Positions 1 through 6,758 of a stretch of DNA of 8,874 bases are shown here, piece by piece. The DNA lies in contig DAOUOU010000111.1 in NCBI GenBank assembly GCA_030626465.1, positions 1-8,874 on the forward strand. Reading direction: 5' to 3'. The translations under genes and the position numbers were made by a program. Position 1 is the first letter of the stretch; each line of letters opens with the position of its first letter. Below the pieces are notes generated by a model. The model saw nothing but the letters and a program-made list of their open reading frames with translations, was not told the DNA's origin and did not search any database. Source of the stretch: Bacteroidales bacterium. GTDB lineage: Bacteria > Bacteroidota > Bacteroidia > Bacteroidales > UBA10428.

Positions 1-530
1 CCGGAAGAGATTACTGCTAAAGTTGGCATTATCAGAAGTGCGATTATAAGATCAGTTTAAAATCAAGCTTTCATTATTGGAAGATCTCAAACCGATACTC
101 TGATAACAGATATCATGGCACTGTTTCAATATATGATAGGCAATGGTGATTACTCCATAGCAGGCCGGCATAATATTAAACTGATAAAATTATTTGATAT
201 CAAATATCTCTATCCCATACCTATACCTTACGATTTTGATTATTCCGGACTGGTAAATGCATATTATGCTATCCCGGGAGAAACACTTGGTATTGAAAAA
301 GTAACCCAACGCTTTTTATAGGGCCATGCAGAGTTGAGGAAGATTACAAGGAAGCTTTAGAAGTTCTGATTGAACGGAAGCGCGATATATACGATCTGAT
401 CAATACTTTTCCGTATATGGAAAAAAGACCTAAAAAAGAGATGCTTGATTACCTGGATGAATTTTATTTTGACGCGGCAAAGCCTCAGTTTATTGATCAA
501 TATATCAGATCTACCTGTCAGAGGCAATAA
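1..530 (+). pseudogene. Eroded 3' part of an uncharacterised Bacteroidota gene (in-frame stop plus frameshift)
   Basis: No function is known to me. Frame 1 reads from the window edge to a TAA at 58-60, then on in the same frame through a conserved-looking block (ALFQYMIGNGDYSIAGRHN, from 115; then PYDFDYSGLVNA, about 226-261) to a TAG at 319-321. The natural continuation, GPCRVEEDYKEALEVL and onwards, is in frame 3 from 321 and ends at TAA 528-530. One extra T in the T-run at 313-317 would restore the frame and give Arg-Phe-Phe-Ile-Gly-Pro-Cys-Arg. From memory, intact Bacteroidota proteins carry IGNxDxSxxGxHNxK, PYDFDYSGLVNA and LGxxSVxxRxxxGxCR in this order, so the two halves are one gene. 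Whether 1-57 belongs to the same gene is less certain, because I cannot align it. The gene is broken, or the sequence has errors at the homopolymer. Confidence 0.65.
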
Positions 531-743
531 GTTTAAATAGCTTTCAACCATATACCCCGGATTTGTTGTTAGAGCAACTAAATATGATTATATATTTATT
601 GAAGTATTTTTAATTTAGATTTTCCTATCTTTTATTCTTTATATAAAATTAACTGTCACCAAAAATTTAATGTTTGTCAACAATTTGAATCCTTCCGGTT
701 TATTCAACGTACTAACGTAACATAAGACAAAATAAAGAGATTT

Positions 744-750
744 AGGAGGA
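744..750 (+). promoter_or_regulatory. Perfect Shine-Dalgarno sequence of the SiaC-like gene
   Basis: AGGAGGA lies 6 nt before the ATG at 757 and fixes that start. A full-length Shine-Dalgarno is unusual for Bacteroidota, whose ribosomes largely do not use the anti-SD. No other gene start in this window has one. Confidence 0.8.
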
Positions 751-756
751 TAAGAA

Positions 757-1131
757 ATGAATGCACAGGGAAATTTACACATTGAAGGGACCAATTCATC
801 ACCCACAATTCTATTTACAAAAGAAGGGAAGCTTAGAATTGAAGGAAGATTGATCCCGGATAATGCAAATACTCTTTTTGATGTACTTATCAATTGGGTC
901 TCTAATTTGAATAGTACCCGGGTAGTATTCGATATCAATATTGAGTATATGAACACCAGTGCCTCACTGCAATTGTTTACTCTATTGATGAAACTTGAAG
1001 AAAACTGTTTAATTAAAGATCTTACGGTTAAGTGGCACTATGAGGAAGATGACGAAGATCATTACGAGACAGGACAAATTTTCGAAGAGAAGCTTTACCG
1101 GACAAAATTTCAATACCTTAGTTTTGTCTGA
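757..1131 (+). CDS. SiaC-family (DUF1987) regulatory phosphoprotein
   Basis: This 124-residue protein matches the family of Pseudomonas SiaC in length and layout. It has an N-terminal LHIEGTNSSPTI block (residues 7-18), a GKLRIEGRLIPDNA strand-turn segment (24-37), a LINWV helix (44-48), the FDINIEYMNTSAS segment (58-70), and a C-terminal VKWHYEEDDED acidic stretch leading to an FEEKLYRTKF end. In the known system SiaC is phosphorylated on a threonine in the Asn-Thr-Ser motif by the kinase SiaB, dephosphorylated by the PP2C-like SiaA, and when unphosphorylated binds the diguanylate cyclase SiaD. The equivalent residue here is Thr67. No SiaA, SiaB or SiaD gene is visible in the window. The nearest neighbour is a hybrid histidine kinase 235 nt downstream on the same strand. 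The partner protein is therefore unknown. The gene has no predicted signal peptide or membrane segment and is probably cytosolic. Confidence 0.85.
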   Translation: MNAQGNLHIEGTNSSPTILFTKEGKLRIEGRLIPDNANTLFDVLINWVSNLNSTRVVFDINIEYMNTSASLQLFTLLMKLEENCLIKDLTVKWHYEEDDEDHYETGQIFEEKLYRTKFQYLSFV

Positions 1132-1306
1132 TACAATTACAGGATTAAATATAAGGTAACCGGGAATTTCTGTAAATACTACTTTTCAATGATTAATCAA
1201 AACATCCTGCATGTTTAATTTGTTAGAGGTGAGTTCATCAGTTCTGTTGATAAAAAACACAAACGACAGGTGAAAAAAATCATCTTCCAAAGGAAAATAA
1301 AAGCTT

Positions 1307-1335
1307 TTTGTTCACACAAATATTTCGTAAATTTA
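1307..1335 (+). promoter_or_regulatory. Candidate Bacteroidota promoter for the hybrid kinase gene
   Basis: TTTG at 1307-1310 is followed after 17 nt by TAAATTTA at 1328-1335, which matches the TAnnTTTG -7 consensus except for the last base. Transcription would start near 1340, about 25 nt before the ATG at 1367. AT-rich sequence gives such matches by chance, so this is a weak call. Confidence 0.3.
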
Positions 1336-1338
1336 ATG

Positions 1339-1367
1339 TAGACCAAACTCATAACCGATAAGGTCTA
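1339..1367 (+). repeat. Inverted repeat overlapping the kinase start codon
   Basis: TAGACC (1339-1344) and GGTCTA (1362-1367) are perfect 6-bp inverted arms separated by 17 nt. The right arm covers the short AAGG-like ribosome site and the A of the ATG, so a hairpin in the mRNA leader could hide the start. It could also be an operator, or chance. Confidence 0.35.
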
Positions 1368-1966
1368 TGATCTTTTACTCTCCGAGGCAGGAAAGCTCTA
1401 GCCATAGTGACGGGAATATCAAACCATGTTTTTATCTGGCAGGAATTTTTTTCTTTCTGCTCATCTTATCGTTCAGTATTTCTTGCAGGGCAGATATTGC
1501 CATCATGGATCAAACATTATCTCATGCTATGGAATATAATTTGAAACTTCTGATAAATGAACATAATCTGGAGAGTATTGCTTTATCAGAATCATCAGGT
1601 TTAAAAAATTTCCTTCCTTCAAACATTTTTACCATTGCTACTTTATCGAAGAATATCTTAGGCTTATATGTCCTGATTTCAATGCTTGTTATTCTGGCAG
1701 TAACCTTTCTCCGGATATCCGTAAAACTTCAAAAAGAAAACAAATACTTACGGAAAAATAATAAAGATCTTACCATGCATCAGATCTTAATGGATACTGC
1801 CGAGGTGATTCTTCTGGTACTGGATATTGAAGGAAATATTATTAAGATCAACAGAAAAGGATGTGAGATCCTTGGCTGGAAGGAACAGGAACTCATTGGC
1901 AAAAATTGGTTCAGGATAGGTCTTCATATTAAGGAAGAAAAAGAAAAAACGTATGAAATTTTTTAA
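1367..1966 (+). CDS. Membrane-anchored N-terminal part of a PAS hybrid histidine kinase, cut by an in-frame stop
   Basis: These 199 codons form the sensor front end of the kinase that continues in the same frame at 1967. There is a transmembrane helix at about 22-39 (FYLAGIFFFLLILSFSIS), a short probably periplasmic loop of about 56 residues, a second helix at about 97-117 (ILGLYVLISMLVILAVTFL), a linker coil rich in Lys, Glu and Asn (119-136), and the first half of a PAS domain from 137 (ILLVLDIEGNIIKINRKGCE, then ILGWKEQELIGKNW). The TAA at 1964-1966 falls inside this PAS domain. The rest of the domain follows at once in the same frame (YYENNILTKSGKIRLIAWHN, then GIISSGEDIT), so the stop is a nonsense change rather than a natural end. 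The ATG at 1367 is the first start after an in-frame TAA five codons upstream; its ribosome site is weak. As it stands, the product would be a membrane stub with half a PAS domain. Confidence 0.75.
   Translation: MIFYSPRQESSSHSDGNIKPCFYLAGIFFFLLILSFSISCRADIAIMDQTLSHAMEYNLKLLINEHNLESIALSESSGLKNFLPSNIFTIATLSKNILGLYVLISMLVILAVTFLRISVKLQKENKYLRKNNKDLTMHQILMDTAEVILLVLDIEGNIIKINRKGCEILGWKEQELIGKNWFRIGLHIKEEKEKTYEIF
1964..1966 (+). other. In-frame premature TAA within PAS domain 1 of the hybrid kinase
   Basis: Both sides read in frame 2, so an indel cannot explain it; one substitution (for example AAA or GAA to TAA) can. It sits in the context Glu-Ile-Phe-stop-Lys-Phe-Thr-Phe-Glu. It may be a true mutation, a base-call error, or a read-through site. 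Confidence 0.8.
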
Positions 1967-2146
1967 AAATTTACTTTCGAACAGATAAAAGCTGAAAAAT
2001 ATTATGAGAATAATATACTGACAAAAAGTGGAAAAATAAGACTTATTGCCTGGCACAATGCCTCATTAAAGAATAAGGAGGGAGATATTGTCGGAATTAT
2101 AAGTTCAGGTGAGGACATCACAAATCAGAAAAAAGTACTTCTTGAA

Positions 2147-5100
2147 TTGCAGAAAAGCGAAGAAAAGTATCGAACCCTGGTTGATAATTCAATAGCTGGT
2201 ATCTTTCAGAGTAATCTCAACGGTGAAATATTATTTGTTAATCCGGCTTTTTCAAAAATGCTGGAATACGAATCTCAGCAAGAACTGATGGGTCAAACTT
2301 CAATAAGCGTTTATAAAGACGCAAAAAGCAGGAATCAATTATTGGATAATTTGACTAAAGACGGATTTATAAGAAATTATGAAGTAGAGTTCCTGACCAA
2401 AAAAGGGAATACCAGGACTTTTATGTTTAACACTGTACTCAAAGACAATATTCTTTCGGGCATGATGATCGATATCACAAACTTAAAGCAAGCTGAAAGA
2501 AAACTTCACGAAAGAGATCTTCAATTACGACAACTTTTTGAAAAGGCGGCAGACCCGATCTACCTGATGAATTCGGAAGGAAAGTTTATTGATGTCAATC
2601 CTCAGGCATGTAAGGAACTAGGCTACTCTAAAAAAGAGTTACTCGGTATGCATGTATATGATGTTGATAAGGATTTTAAAACCAGGGAAAATGAAAAGTG
2701 GTTTTGGGAGAAGTTTCCTCTTAACGAGACTATTACATTTGAAGTGAATCATCATAAAAAGAATGGGAATACAATACCAGTAGAAGTAAGAGCAAGTTGT
2801 TTTAAGAGCAATGGAGAGGTTTACATGTATGCCCTGGCAAGAAATATTGCAGAGCGCAAAAAATCGGATGAAGCGCTTAAGAGAAGCGAAGAAAAGTTCA
2901 AACGTGTATTCAATACCATCCAGGATGGATATTTCCTTATTAACCTGAAGGGAAAAATTCTTTCGGTAAATCCTGCTACCTGTCATTTACTGCAATACGA
3001 AAATGAATGCGATCTGATAAACGGGAATATCAGCGATAAGGTTTTTTACAATTCGGATGATTTCATCCTTCTTAAAAAAATACTGACCAAAAAAAGTGAA
3101 TTGAACGCATATGAATTGAAATTTAAAAAGTACAACAATGATATCCTGATTGCAGATTGCAATATTCACTTTTTAATTGATAAAAAGAATAAACCATATG
3201 GTATTGAAGGTACCTTCAGGGATGTTACCGAGAGAAAGTGGGTTGAAGAGGCGTTAAAATCATCATTGCAGCTAAACAAAATCATGGCCAATTATTCCTT
3301 TCAGGAGATGATAGATTATGGCCTTGAAGAAGCTGTAAGGTTAACAAACAGCCGCATTGGCTTTTTTCATTTTGTGAATGAAAAGTCCGGTACCATTTCG
3401 CTGCAAGCCTGGTCAAGGGAAACTCTTAAACACTGCAATGTTCCTGATAAAAAAGAACACTATCCGATTGAAAAAGCCGGGGTTTGGGTTGATTGTATAA
3501 AAGAACGCAAACCTGTTATCCATAACAACTATGAAAAACTTCCTCACAAAAAAGGCTTACCAAAAGGACATTTTCATCTGGTCAGAGAAATGGTGGTTCC
3601 AATAATCGAAAATGATGAAATAGTTGCAGTAATTGGCGTTGGAAATAAAGTCACAGAATACAATCAGTCTGATTTAAAACAACTCTCTTTTGTTACTGAA
3701 AATGTATGGAGCATAATCAGGAGAAAGCAAGCGGAAAATGATCTGAAAATAGCAAAAAATGCAGCTGAACATGCTAATAGAGCAAAAAGTATCTTCCTTG
3801 CCAATATGTCGCATGAGATCCGCACACCGATGAATGCTGTAATTGGCTTTGCTGACTTATTGCATTCCCTGATAGAAGAACCTGTTCAGCTTAACTACCT
3901 GGAGTCTATCAAATCAAGCGGAAGAACGCTTCTTAGTCTGATTAATGATATCCTTGATTTGTCAAAAATCGAAGCCGGTAAAATGGATATTCAGCCGGAG
4001 GCAATGACTATCAAAAATTTGTTTGACGAAATTGAACAACTCTTTCATTTAAAAGCCAAGCAGAAAAAACTAAGCCTTCTTTTTGATGTTCCTGAAAATA
4101 TACCATCAGCATTTATGCTGGATGAAATACGCCTTCGGCAGATTCTTCTAAACCTGGTAGGAAATGCAATCAAATTCACTGAGAGAGGTCACGTAAGAGT
4201 TGTTGCAGAGTGCTTTGATACAAAGGCGGAAGATATAAAAAAGCTTCGTATCCTGGTTGAAGATACCGGAATTGGTATCCCTAAGGAAGCACAGGGTCAG
4301 ATTTTTGAATCATTCAGGCAACAGGATGAACAGGATATTCGAAAGTATGGGGGAACAGGTTTAGGTCTGGCTATTACAAAGCGACTGGTAGAATTGATGA
4401 ACGGGGGGATAGAAGTTGAAAGTATACCCGGTAAAGGAAGTACTTTCATTGTCACTCTTGAAAATGCACTTCTGGCAAAAAAGGATTTAAGAGATCATTC
4501 AGAATTCAAGTACAAAAACATACAGTTTGATGAGGCTACAATACTTGTTGTTGATGATATTGAATCAAACAGAGAGTTGGTTAAGGGATTTTTATATAAT
4601 TCAGGGTTAAAAACTATAGAAGCAAAAAACGGACAGGAAGCAATAGGTGTTGCACAACAAAAGCATCCTGACCTGATTCTTATGGATATTCGTATGCCAA
4701 CGGTTGATGGCTATGAAGCTACCAGATTTTTAAAACAGACAAATAGTCTGAAAGACGTACCAATTGTAGCATTAACAGCATCATTAAAAACAAAGACGCA
4801 AAAAAAGAATACATTATTTGACGGATATTTAATAAAACCAATTACAAAAGCAGAATTGTATAAGGAATTAATAGTACATCTGAAATTTCATGAGATTTCA
4901 TTATCACCCTCAAAAGAGGAGAAACCGGATAAAAGCAAATTTTCAAAAGAAACTCAAAAAAACTTACCCAAAATTATATCGGAATTGGAATCCAAATACT
5001 TGAAGCAATGGAAAACAGTATATGAGGCTTCAAGCATTAAGGAAATTGAAACATTTGGTGAAGATTTGAGGAGGCTTGCCAAAAAATTCAAGTTGGAAAT

Positions 5101-5233
5101 ATTGAAAAACTACGCAATAAATCTTTTAACATATACAGAAAGTTTTGATATTGATAATATCAAAACTCATCTGGAAACCTTTACAAGCTTAATTGATACA
5201 TTGAAAAAAAAATCTCAAACAAAAAATAAATAA
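2147..5233 (+). CDS. Multi-PAS/GAF hybrid histidine kinase, main part (PAS-PAS-PAS-GAF-HisKA-HATPase-REC)
   Basis: The open frame really begins at 1967 and completes PAS domain 1. The TTG at 2147 is only the first possible start and has no ribosome site. Residues are counted from 2147. Three PAS domains lie at about 4-115, 123-237 and 245-365, each entered by a SEEK(F/Y)-type linker. A GAF domain lies at about 375-525, of the subtype with QAWS, HYPIEKAGVWVDC, RKPVIHN and VIGVGNK. HisKA has its phospho-acceptor His556 in SHEIRTPMNAVIGF. The HATPase keeps the N-box (NLVGNAIKF, 669-677), DTGIGI (706-711) and GGTGLGLAI (735-743). REC spans about 797-910 with Asp803/Asp804, acceptor Asp847, Thr877 and Lys897. 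The last 90 residues look like an HPt helical bundle without a histidine. All catalytic residues are intact, so a translated fragment should be an active soluble kinase. The ligand and output are unknown, and no separate response regulator is nearby. Confidence 0.9.
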   Translation: MQKSEEKYRTLVDNSIAGIFQSNLNGEILFVNPAFSKMLEYESQQELMGQTSISVYKDAKSRNQLLDNLTKDGFIRNYEVEFLTKKGNTRTFMFNTVLKDNILSGMMIDITNLKQAERKLHERDLQLRQLFEKAADPIYLMNSEGKFIDVNPQACKELGYSKKELLGMHVYDVDKDFKTRENEKWFWEKFPLNETITFEVNHHKKNGNTIPVEVRASCFKSNGEVYMYALARNIAERKKSDEALKRSEEKFKRVFNTIQDGYFLINLKGKILSVNPATCHLLQYENECDLINGNISDKVFYNSDDFILLKKILTKKSELNAYELKFKKYNNDILIADCNIHFLIDKKNKPYGIEGTFRDVTERKWVEEALKSSLQLNKIMANYSFQEMIDYGLEEAVRLTNSRIGFFHFVNEKSGTISLQAWSRETLKHCNVPDKKEHYPIEKAGVWVDCIKERKPVIHNNYEKLPHKKGLPKGHFHLVREMVVPIIENDEIVAVIGVGNKVTEYNQSDLKQLSFVTENVWSIIRRKQAENDLKIAKNAAEHANRAKSIFLANMSHEIRTPMNAVIGFADLLHSLIEEPVQLNYLESIKSSGRTLLSLINDILDLSKIEAGKMDIQPEAMTIKNLFDEIEQLFHLKAKQKKLSLLFDVPENIPSAFMLDEIRLRQILLNLVGNAIKFTERGHVRVVAECFDTKAEDIKKLRILVEDTGIGIPKEAQGQIFESFRQQDEQDIRKYGGTGLGLAITKRLVELMNGGIEVESIPGKGSTFIVTLENALLAKKDLRDHSEFKYKNIQFDEATILVVDDIESNRELVKGFLYNSGLKTIEAKNGQEAIGVAQQKHPDLILMDIRMPTVDGYEATRFLKQTNSLKDVPIVALTASLKTKTQKKNTLFDGYLIKPITKAELYKELIVHLKFHEISLSPSKEEKPDKSKFSKETQKNLPKIISELESKYLKQWKTVYEASSIKEIETFGEDLRRLAKKFKLEILKNYAINLLTYTESFDIDNIKTHLETFTSLIDTLKKKSQTKNK

Positions 5234-5322
5234 AATCTCATTCAAATTCACTCTTCCTTGTTGTGAGAGCCTATTCATAAATGATAAAGCTTTCAAAGAT
5301 ATGAAACACAAAGATGTAAAAC

Positions 5323-6504
5323 CTATACTAATTCTACAACACCTTCAATTTCCACAAGCAGATCATCACGACATATGTCAGCAATAAGGTAGGAAACCGG
5401 AATATCTTTAAAGTGATTATCGCAAATTTCCTTAACGATGGCAAGATGAGAAAAATCCTTAATGTAAATACGAACAAAAGAGTAGTCAAGTTTCCTGTTA
5501 CTGTTTGAAATACCAGCTTTAACAAGATTGCTATCAGAAATCAGATCCATAATATTATCAATTGTAACAAGAGTTTGCTTCTTCACATCGTCCTTGCCAA
5601 TTGTCTGTTCATTATGAATAGAGGCAGTGCCTGAAATGTATATGGTCTTATGGCCATTCAGGGAGGTATATTTTGCTCTCTCAAATTTAGGTGTAGTTTT
5701 CTGTGGAAATTTATTGATTGATTTACCAACCAATACTTTCTGCGAATACTTGTATGCGTCGACTTGTTTAGGATTCTTCATTGGAATTATATCAATATCC
5801 TGCTTTGCTTTTACTGCATAAAATTCTAAAAGAATTCCACCGCAATTCATTCCTATTCCCGTAGCAGCAGGATAACCATTAACAAATTCGACTTTAGAGT
5901 AATAGTCCGATCTTGTATCGTTAAGCAACTGATAATTCTGAACAGGTTGATTTCCATTATAATTACTCTGTACAATGTTCTCTACATAGTTCCATTGTCT
6001 TACAATATCAGCAAATGATAAAGCCTCTGCCTCCAGAATCTCATTCATAAGCAAATAAGCTTCGCCTACCTGGAAACTCAGACTATGATCCGGATTTTTT
6101 GCCGATATCCCTCCTGCATATACCTCTTTAACCTGAGATGTTACTATAACTGTATAGGAGGTACCCTTACAAAGCTTATATGCGATACTGGTATCTGAGC
6201 TCATATTCTCCAAAATCACAAGCTCTGCAGAAATCAATAAATTATCGGCAGGAGGTTGCGCAATAACACTGTATGCAGGAACCGGTTCGTATTTTGTGTT
6301 TAAATAATTGCGTATTTCTTCCCGTAAAAGGGAAAACTCTGAGTTATTTGTTACTTTAATAAAAAAGGAGAATTGAAGAATAGCATTCTCAGAATCAAAA
6401 GAATTTTGAATTGTTTCAATTTTCTCAAAACAATTGATTAACTGGTCGCTAAAACTCTCTCCACTACCTGGCGTTACATACAGTCTCTTAATATTATTCT
6501 CCAT
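5323..6504 (-). CDS. Rid/chorismatase-family protein with extra N-terminal Rid-like module
   Basis: This is a 393-residue cytosolic protein without signal peptide. Residues 110-393 resemble chorismatases (FkbO, Hyg5, XanB2), which cleave chorismate to hydroxybenzoate or a dihydroxy-cyclohexadiene acid. The matching landmarks are RQWNYVENI (169-177), RSDYY (198-202), GYPAATGIG (210-218), NPKQVDAYKYS (244-254), SGTASI (291-296) and CRDDLLVEIEG (378-388). The Cys378-x6-Glu385 spacing equals that of the Hyg5 Cys and catalytic Glu as I recall them, suggesting the hydroxybenzoate-forming types, but this is inference. Residues 1-105 form a further Rid-like (YjgF) module ending VPAYSVIAQPPADNLLISAELVIL-like, without the Arg of active RidA imine deaminases; known chorismatases, at about 330-350 residues, lack this extra part. 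It may be a scaffold or regulatory domain. The gene is probably transcribed alone from the promoter at 6534-6541. No pigment or siderophore genes are visible beside it. Confidence 0.75.
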   Translation of the reverse strand: MENNIKRLYVTPGSGESFSDQLINCFEKIETIQNSFDSENAILQFSFFIKVTNNSEFSLLREEIRNYLNTKYEPVPAYSVIAQPPADNLLISAELVILENMSSDTSIAYKLCKGTSYTVIVTSQVKEVYAGGISAKNPDHSLSFQVGEAYLLMNEILEAEALSFADIVRQWNYVENIVQSNYNGNQPVQNYQLLNDTRSDYYSKVEFVNGYPAATGIGMNCGGILLEFYAVKAKQDIDIIPMKNPKQVDAYKYSQKVLVGKSINKFPQKTTPKFERAKYTSLNGHKTIYISGTASIHNEQTIGKDDVKKQTLVTIDNIMDLISDSNLVKAGISNSNRKLDYSFVRIYIKDFSHLAIVKEICDNHFKDIPVSYLIADICRDDLLVEIEGVVELV

Positions 6505-6533
6505 GAAATGTGCTAAGATCTTAATTTGAGCGC

Positions 6534-6541
6534 CAAATATA
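6534..6541 (-). promoter_or_regulatory. Bacteroidota -7 promoter element for the Rid/chorismatase gene
   Basis: On the minus strand the sequence is TATATTTG, a perfect TAnnTTTG match, ending 29 nt before the ATG at 6504. I see no good TTTG at the expected -33 spacing, so only the -7 half is supported. Confidence 0.5.
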
Positions 6542-6584
6542 TAAATTATTATTTTTATAGCGGTTGATTATTCCATGTATTGGA

Positions 6585-6746
6585 TTATTGAATTGTTAAA
6601 CGATCAATTCCGGACGAAATTAAAGTATTGACAAATCCCAATGATGTTGCCACCCATGCTAATCCAGCAATAAATCCGGCAATTAAGCCAAATACTGCTG
6701 TTGCCTCTTTACCGAAAAACATATCAAGAGCAATGACCGCAACCGA
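6585..6746 (-). pseudogene. Remnant resembling a DUF1761-type membrane protein
   Basis: The minus strand reads an open stretch of 53 codons that starts directly after a TAG (6747-6749) and ends at TAA (6585-6587). It is strongly hydrophobic: VAVIALDMFFGKEATAVFG, then LIAGFIAGLAWVATSLGFV. The LD-x-F-x-G-x-E pattern followed by GF-xx-GL-x-WV-x-T-x-LG is what I remember from the middle of Bacteroidota DUF1761 proteins, which are about 130-150 residues. The N-terminal half and the last helix are missing, and the final 15 residues look unrelated. An ATG at 6720-6722 would give a 45-residue product but has no ribosome site. It begins 12 nt after the esterase stop, in the same frame as the esterase. 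I read it as a deletion remnant; a short real membrane peptide is the alternative. The family assignment is by eye only. Confidence 0.4.
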
Positions 6747-6758
6747 CTAAAATACAAT

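Noticed and set aside
669..708. Promoter for the SiaC-like gene around AATGTTTG or TATTCAAC
   Set aside because: The -7 candidates are imperfect and no TTTG stands at a suitable distance upstream.
639..956. 105-residue minus-strand open frame opposite the SiaC-like gene
   Set aside because: It lies antisense to a clearly recognised gene, has no motif and no ribosome site.
1137..1175. Inverted repeat TTACAG/CTGTAA after the SiaC-like gene as a terminator
   Set aside because: The stem is only 6 bp, the loop is 27 nt and no T-run follows.
1951..1980. Frameshift as the cause of the split kinase
   Set aside because: Both parts are in frame 2, so only a substitution can account for the TAA.
2639..3169. 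Two minus-strand open frames within the kinase gene
   Set aside because: They are antisense to well-conserved PAS-domain coding sequence and have no recognisable content.
5234..5322. Bidirectional terminator between the convergent genes
   Set aside because: Only a 5-bp TCTCA/TGAGA pairing is present, with a long loop and no T-tract.
5627..5821. 64-residue plus-strand hydrophobic open frame
   Set aside because: It is antisense to the chorismatase core; the hydrophobicity comes from the complementary codons.
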